Positions 45,821 through 54,030 of a stretch of 64,000 bases of DNA are shown here, piece by piece. Below the pieces are notes generated by a model. The model worked only from the letters and a program-made list of their open reading frames with translations, searched no databases and was not told the origin of the DNA. Every line of letters begins with the position of its first letter. Within the stretch, counting starts at the first letter, position 1. The DNA comes from DATDOR01 sp035512695 (GTDB taxonomy: Bacteria > Chloroflexota > Anaerolineae > Anaerolineales > JABWBV01), in the NCBI GenBank assembly GCA_035512695.1, contig DATKDL010000146.1, positions 1 through 64,000 of the forward strand, in the 5' to 3' direction. Made by a program: the position numbers and the translations under genes.

Positions 45821-46351
45821 TCAGCCGGAACAGAGGCCGTTGGCCGTGATGTAGTCCAGCATCGAAGCGGTTGATTCGATGTGCAGCGCGCCCGCCGTTG
45901 CCTGGCCGTCGATCAGCCCAAACACGGCATTGAGATTGGAATGCCGGCCTAACAGGGGGATCACGAGCGCCTCAACCCCCGAGAAATATTTGTAGATCGA
46001 GTGCACCCGAACCGGCCGGTTGTACCGGATCTCCAACGCGACGACCGCATCACTTTCTTGATAGTAGCGATAGGTATCGTCCGACATTGTCAGAGAATCC
46101 CAGTTTTTCCTGCCGGACAGGGCCTGGTTTACAAATCCGTTCAAGGCTTCAAGATGGGGAGAATTCTGCCCGATCGGCTCCCGGCTGCCCCGGCAGTAGA
46201 TGGTGGCTTCCGCCGCAGCTTCGGAAAATGTCGGGATGAACCACAGCGGGTCTTCCGTGCTCATGGAGATGATCCCGTAACCCGCTGCAACGACGAATAC
46301 GACGACTGTACCCAGCAGCCCCATCAGCGAGGGCTGGTTCTGCTCGTACAT
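45821..46351 (-). CDS. Membrane-anchored protein, tandem paralogue
   Basis: A 176-residue protein with an N-terminal anchor (about 9-30) and an outside domain. It shares Cys-containing and RHSN motifs with its neighbour at 45150-45683. The ATG at 46351 has an AAGGAGG Shine-Dalgarno and a leader of about 107 nt with a hairpin, unlike its leaderless paralogue. Function unknown. Confidence 0.75.
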   Translation of the reverse strand: MYEQNQPSLMGLLGTVVVFVVAAGYGIISMSTEDPLWFIPTFSEAAAEATIYCRGSREPIGQNSPHLEALNGFVNQALSGRKNWDSLTMSDDTYRYYQESDAVVALEIRYNRPVRVHSIYKYFSGVEALVIPLLGRHSNLNAVFGLIDGQATAGALHIESTASMLDYITANGLCSG

Positions 46352-46537
46352 AACGACCTCCTTGTGTATGGATCCTCGTGTTCTCCAACTCCGCTTCACT
46401 TTCCGGGAACACTGCAGGTGGCCTAAGCCTGCAGGAAAGTGAAATGAATGTTGAATATTTATTGAATTATCGCATGAAAGAAGGGAAAAGTCAAATACTT
46501 ATTTGAAAATATTAATTTTTCTTATCGCGGGCATGCT
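46352..46537 (-). promoter_or_regulatory. AT-rich leader with promoter and 5' UTR hairpin
   Basis: On the minus strand, TTGACT (46489-46494) and GATAAT (46466-46471) are 17 bp apart, a good housekeeping promoter placing the start near 46458. The leader can fold: CACTTTCC and CTGCAGG (46397-46418) pair with CCTGCAG and GAAAGTG (46428-46441), leaving a 7-nt bulge. A TCAAATA..TATTTGA dyad (46491-46506) overlaps the -35. Confidence 0.6.
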
Positions 46538-48016
46538 TCATTGCCCGGAAACGACCCGGCTTTCCAAATTCGAGCACTCGCACGCCCGGATGATCTGGTT
46601 GCCGCGTACGAGCAGCCCCAGGTACGCGGTTGCGCCGTCCTGGGCAACCCAGCCTTCCAGGTTGAAGGGGAGTACACCGGAACCGGCGAGGATCCATTCC
46701 CCGTTGTATTTGCGGGCGATGTGGATGTGCGTGCCGGTCGATGTGCCGCCTTCGCAGGAGGGATGGCCGACCGGATCCCCGCGCTGAAGATGATCCCCGA
46801 CGCGGACGCGGTCCTCGGTTGCAATATGCAGAAAAAAGATCGCCCAGCCGGTGCGCTCGTCGCCATCGAGGTCCAGATCGAGCACGGCGATCCCGGGCTG
46901 CGAACGGACGATCAACCCCTCCGCCGGGGCGGTGACCCAATCGCTCGACTCGAAACAGCCCTGGGTCGTGCTCGGCGGAGCGAAATCCAGCCCGGCAAAC
47001 GGGGCGCCCTTTCCCCATCCGGTGTGGGGTCCGCCTGTGTAGGTCCAGGGTTTACGCGGTTCGAAAGGCAGGAAAAGCTCGGGCTGCGTCAGGCTGCCGG
47101 GGATATGCGGCTCATCCGACTCCCAGGGGTCGCCGAAATATGCCTGGTACACGGCGGCCAGGCCATCGGGGCCGATCGCCCGGTGATATGGATCCGGTAG
47201 GTGCAGCCGGGAGAAATAGTGCTGCAGTGAAACGGTCGCGGCGTTCTGCCATGGGTCCGGTCGTTCGAGCGCTCCTCCGATCAAATCGAAGGAGAGCAGC
47301 TTGCCGATCCGCCAGCTATAGTAGCCGTTGTTCAGGAGGTTGGCTGCCCAGACGAGCTGTAGATAAAGCCCCTGGTTGGATGTACCGCGATATCCGAGCA
47401 GGTCCGAGTCCACGTTTACAGGCGGTACCGGATCGCTCAGCGCCCGGGTTTGATACTCGAGCAGGGCCAGGAGCAGCCGCGGGTCGACGCTGAAATTGAT
47501 CGCCACCTGGTCGACGATTTCGCCGCCGAAACGGTTTTGTCCCCCGATGAAAGCGACCTGCCCTTTCAGCCAACCCGGCTGCTGCAGGACGAATGTCCCG
47601 GTGTCGAACCTGCTGGCGGACGGCCCGTTGACGAACCGCCAATCCGGCAGGATCCGATAGGGTGAGCCCCACAGCGGCAGATAATAGATCGGGATCTGCA
47701 TCGGCATTCCCGGGGGCATCGTGGTCGCATCGAGCGGGATGACCGGGTTCGCTTCCCGGATCTCGGCGACCGAGGTGTTGAACCGGGCTGCCAGCGCATC
47801 CAAAGTGTCTCCGGGTTGGGCGGTATATTCGACCAGTTCCCCCGGGGCATAGCGCGGCCGGGTCGGGAATGGAGAAGGCTCCGGAAACGGGGTCGTCGTC
47901 TCGGTCGGCGCCGGCTCAGGTGATTCTTCGTCCGGAGCCGGCATTTCCGCGGCAGGTGTGCAGCCGCCGATAAGGACGGCTGCCAGCCAAATATACAGCG
48001 ATAATCTTCTATTCAT
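46538..48016 (-). CDS. LysM-M23 (LasA-type) lipoprotein endopeptidase, copy 4
   Basis: A 492-residue lipoprotein (lipobox GGC, Cys19). A Pro/Thr linker, a LysM domain (about 62-110) and a central helical domain containing LLLALLEYQ precede a C-terminal M23 peptidase. Metal ligands: His in GGPH (near residue 328), Asp 13 residues later (GLDFAPP) and the second His of GTHIHI (near 432); the His of FFLHIA is catalytic. The H-x12-D spacing is that of LasA/beta-lytic peptidases, which cut Gly-rich peptide bridges. It is last in a row of four paralogues and overlaps the previous gene by 8 bp. Confidence 0.9.
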   Translation of the reverse strand: MNRRLSLYIWLAAVLIGGCTPAAEMPAPDEESPEPAPTETTTPFPEPSPFPTRPRYAPGELVEYTAQPGDTLDALAARFNTSVAEIREANPVIPLDATTMPPGMPMQIPIYYLPLWGSPYRILPDWRFVNGPSASRFDTGTFVLQQPGWLKGQVAFIGGQNRFGGEIVDQVAINFSVDPRLLLALLEYQTRALSDPVPPVNVDSDLLGYRGTSNQGLYLQLVWAANLLNNGYYSWRIGKLLSFDLIGGALERPDPWQNAATVSLQHYFSRLHLPDPYHRAIGPDGLAAVYQAYFGDPWESDEPHIPGSLTQPELFLPFEPRKPWTYTGGPHTGWGKGAPFAGLDFAPPSTTQGCFESSDWVTAPAEGLIVRSQPGIAVLDLDLDGDERTGWAIFFLHIATEDRVRVGDHLQRGDPVGHPSCEGGTSTGTHIHIARKYNGEWILAGSGVLPFNLEGWVAQDGATAYLGLLVRGNQIIRACECSNLESRVVSGQ

Positions 48017-49583
48017 TCGTGATCCAACTCACACGCCAACTGCAGACACAGGCGATAAGGACGGTACCGTCGCGTGTCAGCGTGCCCTCGTATGGCGCCG
48101 GCCCGTCGACGGCGATCCAGCCGCCCAAATTGAACGGCAGCGGCCCCGTTCCGGCCGCGATCCATTCGCCGTTCAGCTTGCGAACGATATGCAGGTGCGT
48201 CCCGAGCGCCCGTCCCCCCTCGCAAGACGGCTGCCCGAGCCGCTCTCCGGTCTGCAGATAGCGGCCCACTTCCGCCCTTCCTTCAGCGCCGACGTGCAGG
48301 TACATGATCACCCAGCCGGTGGTCTCGTCCCCGTCCCCATCCAGGTCCTGGATCAGCAGCCCGTACTCGGACCGGACGACCAACCCGTCCGCGGCGGCGA
48401 CGACCCAGGCCGGGGTCGGCTGGCAGCCGGGTTCGGCGCTGGCCGGTGCGAAATCCAGCGCTGCCGCTGGTCCGTTCTTTTCGTACGCCGCATGCGGCCC
48501 GCCGGTGTAGCTCCAGACCAAGCCCGGCTCGAACGGCAGCGTCATGGGCGGTTGGACCGCCCCGTCGGGGATCGTAACCCGCGCGCGGCCCCACGGATCG
48601 CCGAACATCGCCTCGAAGGTGGCCGGAAACCCGGTCTCCGGATTGAGCGCCGTCCGAAAACCGTCCGCATCATAAAGCAATGCGAACAAACGGTACAGGG
48701 CCGCCGTGCCGGCGTTCAGACGGGGGTTCAGCCGGACAACGGACCCGTCTTGCAGTGTGACCTCTGTCAGTGTCCCGAGACGCCAACCGTAATACCCGAC
48801 CGAAAGTTCATGCACGCCCCAAATCAGCTGTCCGTAAAGATCGAACCGCAGGGTGAAATCCGCCCCGAGATAGGGCTCCGGGTTTTCGGCCGGGCCCAGG
48901 ACGCAGCGGCATTGGTATTCGAGCAGCGCGAGCAGCAAGCGCGGGTTGGCGCTGTTCTCGATCGACACGAGATCGACGATATCGGCTGCCGTATTCCAGG
49001 CATTAAGCATCAAATATTGCCGGTGACCGGCCAGAAATCCACCGGCCTCTTCTAGATAGGCGGTGACGTTGAAATCACGAGCGGCGGCGGAGAAGATGAT
49101 CTCACTGTCGGGGAGTAGCCGGACGGCCGGACCATGGACATCCAACCCGGGTGGGATCCACAACGCCGTTCCGGTAGGCAGCAGCCGGTTCGGGTCGAAA
49201 CCGATACCCGCTTCCGCACCGGCATCCGCCGGCGGACAAAAGGTTTCGACCGGCTCGTAACATCGCAGATCCAGCGGTTTTCCGCCGAAGCGGGCCGCAA
49301 CGACCTGGAAGGTATCCCCCGGCTGGCTGAGATACAAGTTGGCCGGCGGCGTGCGGGTGGCCTGTGGAGCGGCCGGATGGTCTTCGGGTTGTGTCGGAGC
49401 CGGCACGGTCTCGAGCGGAATGACGGGTGTCGGGCTTGCAACCGGCGCAGCCGGCGTGAACGGATCGACAGGAGAGACCAGAGCCGCTGTAGGCGGAGCG
49501 CAGCCGTTCAGGATCGCCCCTAGAAAGGCGCAGCCCGCCGCCAGCCGCATACGGCGATCTTTCCCCCGGGACTTTGATGCCAT
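48009..49583 (-). CDS. LysM-M23 (LasA-type) lipoprotein endopeptidase, copy 3
   Basis: A 524-residue lipoprotein (lipobox NGC, Cys28) with the same layout: linker, LysM (YLSQPGDTFQVVAARFG), central domain with LLLALLEYQCRC, and M23. Metal and catalytic residues are intact (GGPH, ALDFAPA, YLHVG, GTHLHI). The ATG at 49583 overlaps the previous stop by one base (TGATG). Extra Cys residues in the LysM loop and central domain distinguish this copy. Confidence 0.9.
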   Translation of the reverse strand: MASKSRGKDRRMRLAAGCAFLGAILNGCAPPTAALVSPVDPFTPAAPVASPTPVIPLETVPAPTQPEDHPAAPQATRTPPANLYLSQPGDTFQVVAARFGGKPLDLRCYEPVETFCPPADAGAEAGIGFDPNRLLPTGTALWIPPGLDVHGPAVRLLPDSEIIFSAAARDFNVTAYLEEAGGFLAGHRQYLMLNAWNTAADIVDLVSIENSANPRLLLALLEYQCRCVLGPAENPEPYLGADFTLRFDLYGQLIWGVHELSVGYYGWRLGTLTEVTLQDGSVVRLNPRLNAGTAALYRLFALLYDADGFRTALNPETGFPATFEAMFGDPWGRARVTIPDGAVQPPMTLPFEPGLVWSYTGGPHAAYEKNGPAAALDFAPASAEPGCQPTPAWVVAAADGLVVRSEYGLLIQDLDGDGDETTGWVIMYLHVGAEGRAEVGRYLQTGERLGQPSCEGGRALGTHLHIVRKLNGEWIAAGTGPLPFNLGGWIAVDGPAPYEGTLTRDGTVLIACVCSWRVSWITNE

Positions 49584-51175
49584 CAATTATCCCGCGTGAC
49601 CAGCGTGCTGGCGGTTCCGAGCTGGTTTGCCTTGATCACGACATCGCCGCGCGTCAACGTGCCTTCGTACGGCGCCGATCCCGCACCGACAACCCATCCG
49701 CTCAGATTGAACGGGATCGAGCCCCCAGCTAACATCCACTCCCCGTTGTATTTGCGGGCGATGTGAATATGAGTCCCGGTCGAAAAGCCGCCTTCGCAGG
49801 ACGGACGGCCCAGGAACTGCCCGGTCGAGACCCACGTTCCGGTCTCAAGCTTGTTTTCGGATGCCAGATGCAGGTATACCAGCACCCAGCCGGTGCTTTC
49901 GTTTCCGTCCCCGTCCAGGTCGAGCACCAGGACGCCCTCCGCTGTACGCACGACGACACCCGGTGCGGCGGCCGTCACCCATTCATCGGATGGAACGCAG
50001 CCGGGTTCCGTCGCTGAAGGGGCAAAATCGATCGCAGCCATGGCGCCGGTACGACCCCAGGCGCCGTGCGGACCGCCGGAAAAGCTCCAGGTCGATCCCA
50101 TTTCAAATGGCAGGATCATTTCAGGCTGGTCGAGGGTGTTTGGAAACATTGGTTCGAAGACGGCAGCCCGATCCCAGGGGTTGCCGAACATCCCGGCGTG
50201 CAGTGCGGCGAAACCGGTATCGGGATGGGTGGCTGCCAACCAGTCCGTGGAACTGAGCACCTGGGCGAAAAAGTACATGATGGCCACGCTGCCGGCGTTG
50301 AGATCCGGCGCCAGCCGGGCGAGCGCCCCGTCCGTAAAAATGACGTCGGTCAGCAAACCTTCCCGCCAGCCGTAATAACCGACCGACAGATGACCGACCG
50401 CCCAGTTGAGCTGTGCGTAGAGTCCATCGCGGTTCGGATCGATCAGCCCCATCGGGTATTTTTCCTGCGTATCGTTGACCGGCTGGCCGTAAACCCAGCC
50501 CGCCCGGTACTGCAGCAGCGCCAGCAGGACTCGCGGGCTGATGCTGTTCGCGAGGGCGACCCGGTCAACGATTTCCGCCCCGTCCGTCCACCCGGTTCCC
50601 AGGTACTGCCGGTAGGTCGCGAGATAACCGCCGGAGGCGGCGACGAAGCCGTGGGTGTCGAACAGCGCCGCCGACGGCGAATGGACCAGGTCGCTGTCCG
50701 GGACGAGCCGGGTGGCCGAGGTCGTGTTCGCTAACCTGCGCGGGATGATCAGCAGCTGGCCGGGACGGATGAGCCCGATCTCTGAAAAAGGGTCCGGAGA
50801 GGTGATCTCAGCCGGCAGAACCGAAAACCGCACGGCGAGCGGGTAGATCGAATCTCCGGCCTGAGCGTTGTACAAATACGGCGTGTTGTCGATGATGACG
50901 GCGTCCGGCGGCGGTGTGGCGGTCGGTGGCAGGGTCGGCGAAGGCAGCGCTACGACATCGCCTGATGGCGCCGGAGACTCGAGAACCCCCTCATCGGGAC
51001 CGGGAGTATTGGTCAGCCAGGTGATCGGCGCAGGGGTTGGCAGGTCGCCCGGCGGCGCCGTCAGCGGCAGGTTGCAGGCCAGCAGAGCAAGCAGAAGGGC
51101 AAACAACGCCCACCGGATCGCCCACTTTCCACCCGCGCGGTTATCGTGAAATCTCGTTCTCTTCAAAGCGTCCAT
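49583..51175 (-). CDS. LysM-M23 (LasA-type) lipoprotein endopeptidase, copy 2
   Basis: A 530-residue lipoprotein (lipobox LAC, Cys34) with a single LysM-like domain (YNAQAGDSIYPLAVRFS), a central domain with LLLALLQYRAGW and an M23 domain with GGPH, AIDFAPS, YLHLA and GTHIHI all intact. It overlaps the previous gene by 35 bp, an unusually long overlap suggesting coupled translation. Confidence 0.9.
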   Translation of the reverse strand: MDALKRTRFHDNRAGGKWAIRWALFALLLALLACNLPLTAPPGDLPTPAPITWLTNTPGPDEGVLESPAPSGDVVALPSPTLPPTATPPPDAVIIDNTPYLYNAQAGDSIYPLAVRFSVLPAEITSPDPFSEIGLIRPGQLLIIPRRLANTTSATRLVPDSDLVHSPSAALFDTHGFVAASGGYLATYRQYLGTGWTDGAEIVDRVALANSISPRVLLALLQYRAGWVYGQPVNDTQEKYPMGLIDPNRDGLYAQLNWAVGHLSVGYYGWREGLLTDVIFTDGALARLAPDLNAGSVAIMYFFAQVLSSTDWLAATHPDTGFAALHAGMFGNPWDRAAVFEPMFPNTLDQPEMILPFEMGSTWSFSGGPHGAWGRTGAMAAIDFAPSATEPGCVPSDEWVTAAAPGVVVRTAEGVLVLDLDGDGNESTGWVLVYLHLASENKLETGTWVSTGQFLGRPSCEGGFSTGTHIHIARKYNGEWMLAGGSIPFNLSGWVVGAGSAPYEGTLTRGDVVIKANQLGTASTLVTRDN

Positions 51176-52676
51176 TCTCGGCGACCACCGATCGTTCCCC
51201 TTTGATCAGCCAGCCGTTGTAATAAAAACCAACCCCGGTGGATGTCCAACCGTCCATGACAAAGGGGGTCTCCGGGCCGTCGGCGCTGATCCACTCGCCG
51301 TTGTATTTACGGGCGATGTGCAGATGGGTTCCGGTGGAAAACCCGCCCTCACAGGACGGATGCCCGATCCGGTCTCCGGTGGTCAGCATCTCGCCGGAGT
51401 CCACCCGCCCGCGCGTTTCAATGTGCATATATAAGATGACCCAGCCGGTCTGTTCGTTTCCGTCGCCATCCAGATCCTGGACAACGCGCCCTTTCCCCGA
51501 GCGGACGATCAGGCCGTCCGCGATAGCGGTGACCCAGGCGTTGCTCTGGACGCATCCCAGCGCTTCCCCGGGAGGTGCAAAATCGAGCGCGGCCCAGGCC
51601 GACCCGTCGCCCCAACCGCCGTGCGGGCCGCCTGTGAAGAACCAGCTCACATTGCGTTCGAACGGCAGCTGAAAATCCGGTTGGGCGAGCCCGTCCGGGA
51701 TCAGCGGCTCGACGGGGAATATAAAAGGATAACCGAAAAACGACCGGTATGTGGCGAACAGCCCCCCTTCGCTGATCGCTTCCGTCCAGGCGGCATGACC
51801 GTGCAGCCGAGAAAAGAAATACTGGACCCCGACCGTCCCGGCGTTGATCGTCGGATCGACCGGGACCAGGGATCCGTCGGTCAGGATGTAGGCCGAAAGA
51901 GACCCGACCCGCCAGAGATAGTATCCCCGGTTCAGGTTGTCGGCCGCCCAGGCGAGCTGTCGGTAGAGGCCCTGGCGGAAACCGTCGACCAGCCCCATCG
52001 GGTAAGTGCGTTCGGAAGGGTTCGACCGCGTCACCCAGCCGGATTGATATTCGATCAACGCCAGCAGCAGGCGGGGATTGACCGAGAAATCGCGGGCGAT
52101 CTCCGCGACGATTTCAGACCCGCTCATCGGAGCGCCGTCGACCTCCTCCATGTAACCTGCCAAAAACCCCCCTGCAGATTCGATGAAGGCTGTAGAGTCG
52201 AACCCGATCGCAGATGGACCGTTGACCAGCTCCGAATCCGGAACGATCTTGAATCCCGGACCGGTCGCAAGCGGGGCCGGAGCCGGGATGACGAGGACCT
52301 GCCCGACCTCGAGAAGATCCGGGTTCTCCAGATCGTTTTGAGCGATGATCTGTTCGATGGTGACCCCGTAGCGTTGAGCGATCCGGAGCAACGTATCTCC
52401 CGGTTGGACCGTGTATAAATCACTTTCTTCCCGTAGCGGGGGCAGCTCCGCCGGGGGATTGGGAGTCGGCGTGTCGTACACGACCTCCGTGTCCTGGGCG
52501 CCCGGCATAAAGGGGGTGGCAGAAATCGAATAGTCGGGTGTGTCCGTGGACGAAATGGAAGGCCCAAGCGCCCACGGGGCAGAACTGTCCGGTGCGGGTT
52601 GAATGCAGCCGGCCAGGGCCAGGATGAACAGCGCGGGCAGTGCGCGCCGCGGCGGGCCTGGAATGCGAATCGACAT
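51141..52676 (-). CDS. LysM-M23 (LasA-type) lipoprotein endopeptidase, copy 1
   Basis: The first of four tandem paralogues: a 511-residue lipoprotein (lipobox AGC, Cys24) with a canonical LysM (YTVQPGDTLLRIAQRYG, residues 86-130), central domain LLLALIEYQSGW and M23 with GGPH, ALDFAPP, YMHIE and GTHLHI. Its ATG is preceded by TAGAAT 8 bp upstream, so the four-gene transcript probably starts here without a leader. All four are expected to act on peptidoglycan or Gly-rich proteins outside the membrane. Confidence 0.9.
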   Translation of the reverse strand: MSIRIPGPPRRALPALFILALAGCIQPAPDSSAPWALGPSISSTDTPDYSISATPFMPGAQDTEVVYDTPTPNPPAELPPLREESDLYTVQPGDTLLRIAQRYGVTIEQIIAQNDLENPDLLEVGQVLVIPAPAPLATGPGFKIVPDSELVNGPSAIGFDSTAFIESAGGFLAGYMEEVDGAPMSGSEIVAEIARDFSVNPRLLLALIEYQSGWVTRSNPSERTYPMGLVDGFRQGLYRQLAWAADNLNRGYYLWRVGSLSAYILTDGSLVPVDPTINAGTVGVQYFFSRLHGHAAWTEAISEGGLFATYRSFFGYPFIFPVEPLIPDGLAQPDFQLPFERNVSWFFTGGPHGGWGDGSAWAALDFAPPGEALGCVQSNAWVTAIADGLIVRSGKGRVVQDLDGDGNEQTGWVILYMHIETRGRVDSGEMLTTGDRIGHPSCEGGFSTGTHLHIARKYNGEWISADGPETPFVMDGWTSTGVGFYYNGWLIKGERSVVAENGRFEENEISR

Positions 52677-52688
52677 GGCGGTAGAATT

Positions 52689-53045
52689 CTATCGCAGCGA
52701 GATCACCACGCGCGTGCTTTCAAGATCGATGGCCGTGTACGCCGAAATCTCCAGGTGCAGGCTGTCGCGGCTGTGGACGAGGAAGACCCCCCCGACTCCT
52801 TCGCCGAGGCCCAGGTATGTCCAGCCGGCCTCCTCCAGTTGCTCCACGTAGAAGCGGTGGATTTCAGGCAGTGGCGCGCCGATCTCGTATTCGTAGAAAC
52901 CGGTTTCTGAGGCGATCTCGACGGCGCCCGGCATGATCGGAATGTCCTGCCAGACCGCCGGTTCCGCCGGTGAAGTGGTACAGCCGGACGAGAGCATCAG
53001 CGACGGGAGAAGGATCGATACCAGGGTTAAACGGATGACGGACAT
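52689..53045 (-). CDS. Small lipoprotein of unknown function
   Basis: A 118-residue lipoprotein. Signal peptide with lipobox SGC is followed by a compact alpha-beta domain (PIMPGAVEIASETGFYEYEIGAPLPEIHRFYVEQLEEAGW) that resembles small secreted domains common in Chloroflexota. The ATG at 53045 has GATAAT six bases upstream (leaderless). Its start codon overlaps that of thrB on the other strand by two bases (CATG). Confidence 0.72.
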   Translation of the reverse strand: MSVIRLTLVSILLPSLMLSSGCTTSPAEPAVWQDIPIMPGAVEIASETGFYEYEIGAPLPEIHRFYVEQLEEAGWTYLGLGEGVGGVFLVHSRDSLHLEISAYTAIDLESTRVVISLR

Positions 53046-54018
53046 GCTCACATTATCAACCAGAACGACAATTCGCGTACCGGCAACGACGGCCAATTTG
53101 GGTCCCGGTTTCGACTGCCTGGGGCTGGCCCTCGATCTTCACAACGAATTCGCCTTCGAAATACTATCTGAGAATGAGGGGCAATTCGTCGAGTCCGAAG
53201 GCTTCGGCGCCGGGGTGCTCCCGGCGGACCGGACCAACCTCGTCGTCCGCGCGTTTAACGCCGTCTTCGAACGCCTGGAGGCTCCGGCTCCTGGATTGCG
53301 CCTGCGCGCCCGGAACAGGTTCCCGATCGGTTCCGGATTAGGCTCTTCCGGTTCGGCGATCGCTGCCGGTGTGCTCGCTGCGCTGCGTTTCGCCGGCGCA
53401 GGTCCGGATCGCCTTGACCCGGTTGCGATCGCCGTCGAAATCGAAGGGCACCCGGACAACGTCTCGGCAGCCTTTCTCGGCGGCTTGACGGTCAGCATCG
53501 TGGCGGGCGGACGGACCCGCTCGGTGAAAGCGCCGGTCGCGCCCGGGTGGCGGGTGGGGGTCGTGGTCCCGGAAATCGAGATCACGACGGCGGCGATGCG
53601 CGCCGCCTTACCGGACCGGGTGGCATTCACGGACGCCGTCTTCAACCTCGGCCGGACGGCCCTGGTCACCCTGGCGTTCTCCAAGGGGGAAACCGGGCTG
53701 CTCCGGGATGCAATGGAAGACCGGCTGCACCAGCCGGTCCGGCTACCGCTGATTCCGGGAGCGGTCGAAGCATTGGATGCGGCCCGTGGGACCGGTGCGG
53801 CGGCGTCGCTTTCGGGCGCCGGCCCGGGCTTGATCGCGTTTTCGACCGACGAGGATGCAGTTCGAGAGGCTGTCCGGAAAATGGAGGCGGTGTTTGCGGG
53901 CAGATCGATGAAAAGCTGGATGTGGGTGGGGAACATTTCGGAGCGGGGATGCGAGGAGGTGACAGTCACTGGGGGGAGTGAAAGTCATCGGGGGGGTGAC
54001 AGTCACCTGGGGGAGTGA
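53044..54018 (+). CDS. thrB: Homoserine kinase ThrB
   Basis: ThrB phosphorylates homoserine in threonine synthesis. The 324-residue GHMP kinase has VPATTANLGPGFDCLGLALD, the ATP loop PIGSGLGSSGSAIAAG and the C-terminal GAAASLSGAGPG. Start: ATG at 53044; an ATG three codons upstream (53035) is equally possible. The last about 20 residues are encoded by a GTGACAGTCAC repeat block and may not belong to the fold. No other threonine genes are adjacent. Confidence 0.93.
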   Translation: MLTLSTRTTIRVPATTANLGPGFDCLGLALDLHNEFAFEILSENEGQFVESEGFGAGVLPADRTNLVVRAFNAVFERLEAPAPGLRLRARNRFPIGSGLGSSGSAIAAGVLAALRFAGAGPDRLDPVAIAVEIEGHPDNVSAAFLGGLTVSIVAGGRTRSVKAPVAPGWRVGVVVPEIEITTAAMRAALPDRVAFTDAVFNLGRTALVTLAFSKGETGLLRDAMEDRLHQPVRLPLIPGAVEALDAARGTGAAASLSGAGPGLIAFSTDEDAVREAVRKMEAVFAGRSMKSWMWVGNISERGCEEVTVTGGSESHRGGDSHLGE

Positions 54019-54030
54019 CTGTCACCTCCC
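53955..54030. repeat. GTGACAGTCAC repeat block with inverted repeat
   Basis: Units resembling GGTGACAGTCACCTGGGGGA occur about four times between 53955 and 54030, the last in the form GTGACTGTCACC. The unit at 53995-54006 pairs with 54015-54026, and so can 53956-53969 with 54015-54028. The block forms the last codons of thrB and abuts the 3' end of the SGNH gene, so it may act as a terminator for both. Confidence 0.75.

Noticed and set aside
53955..54030. The GTGACAGTCAC block as a phage attachment site or CRISPR remnant.
   Set aside because: There is no integrase, spacer-like variation or flanking direct repeat; the units differ only slightly and form a hairpin at a gene end.
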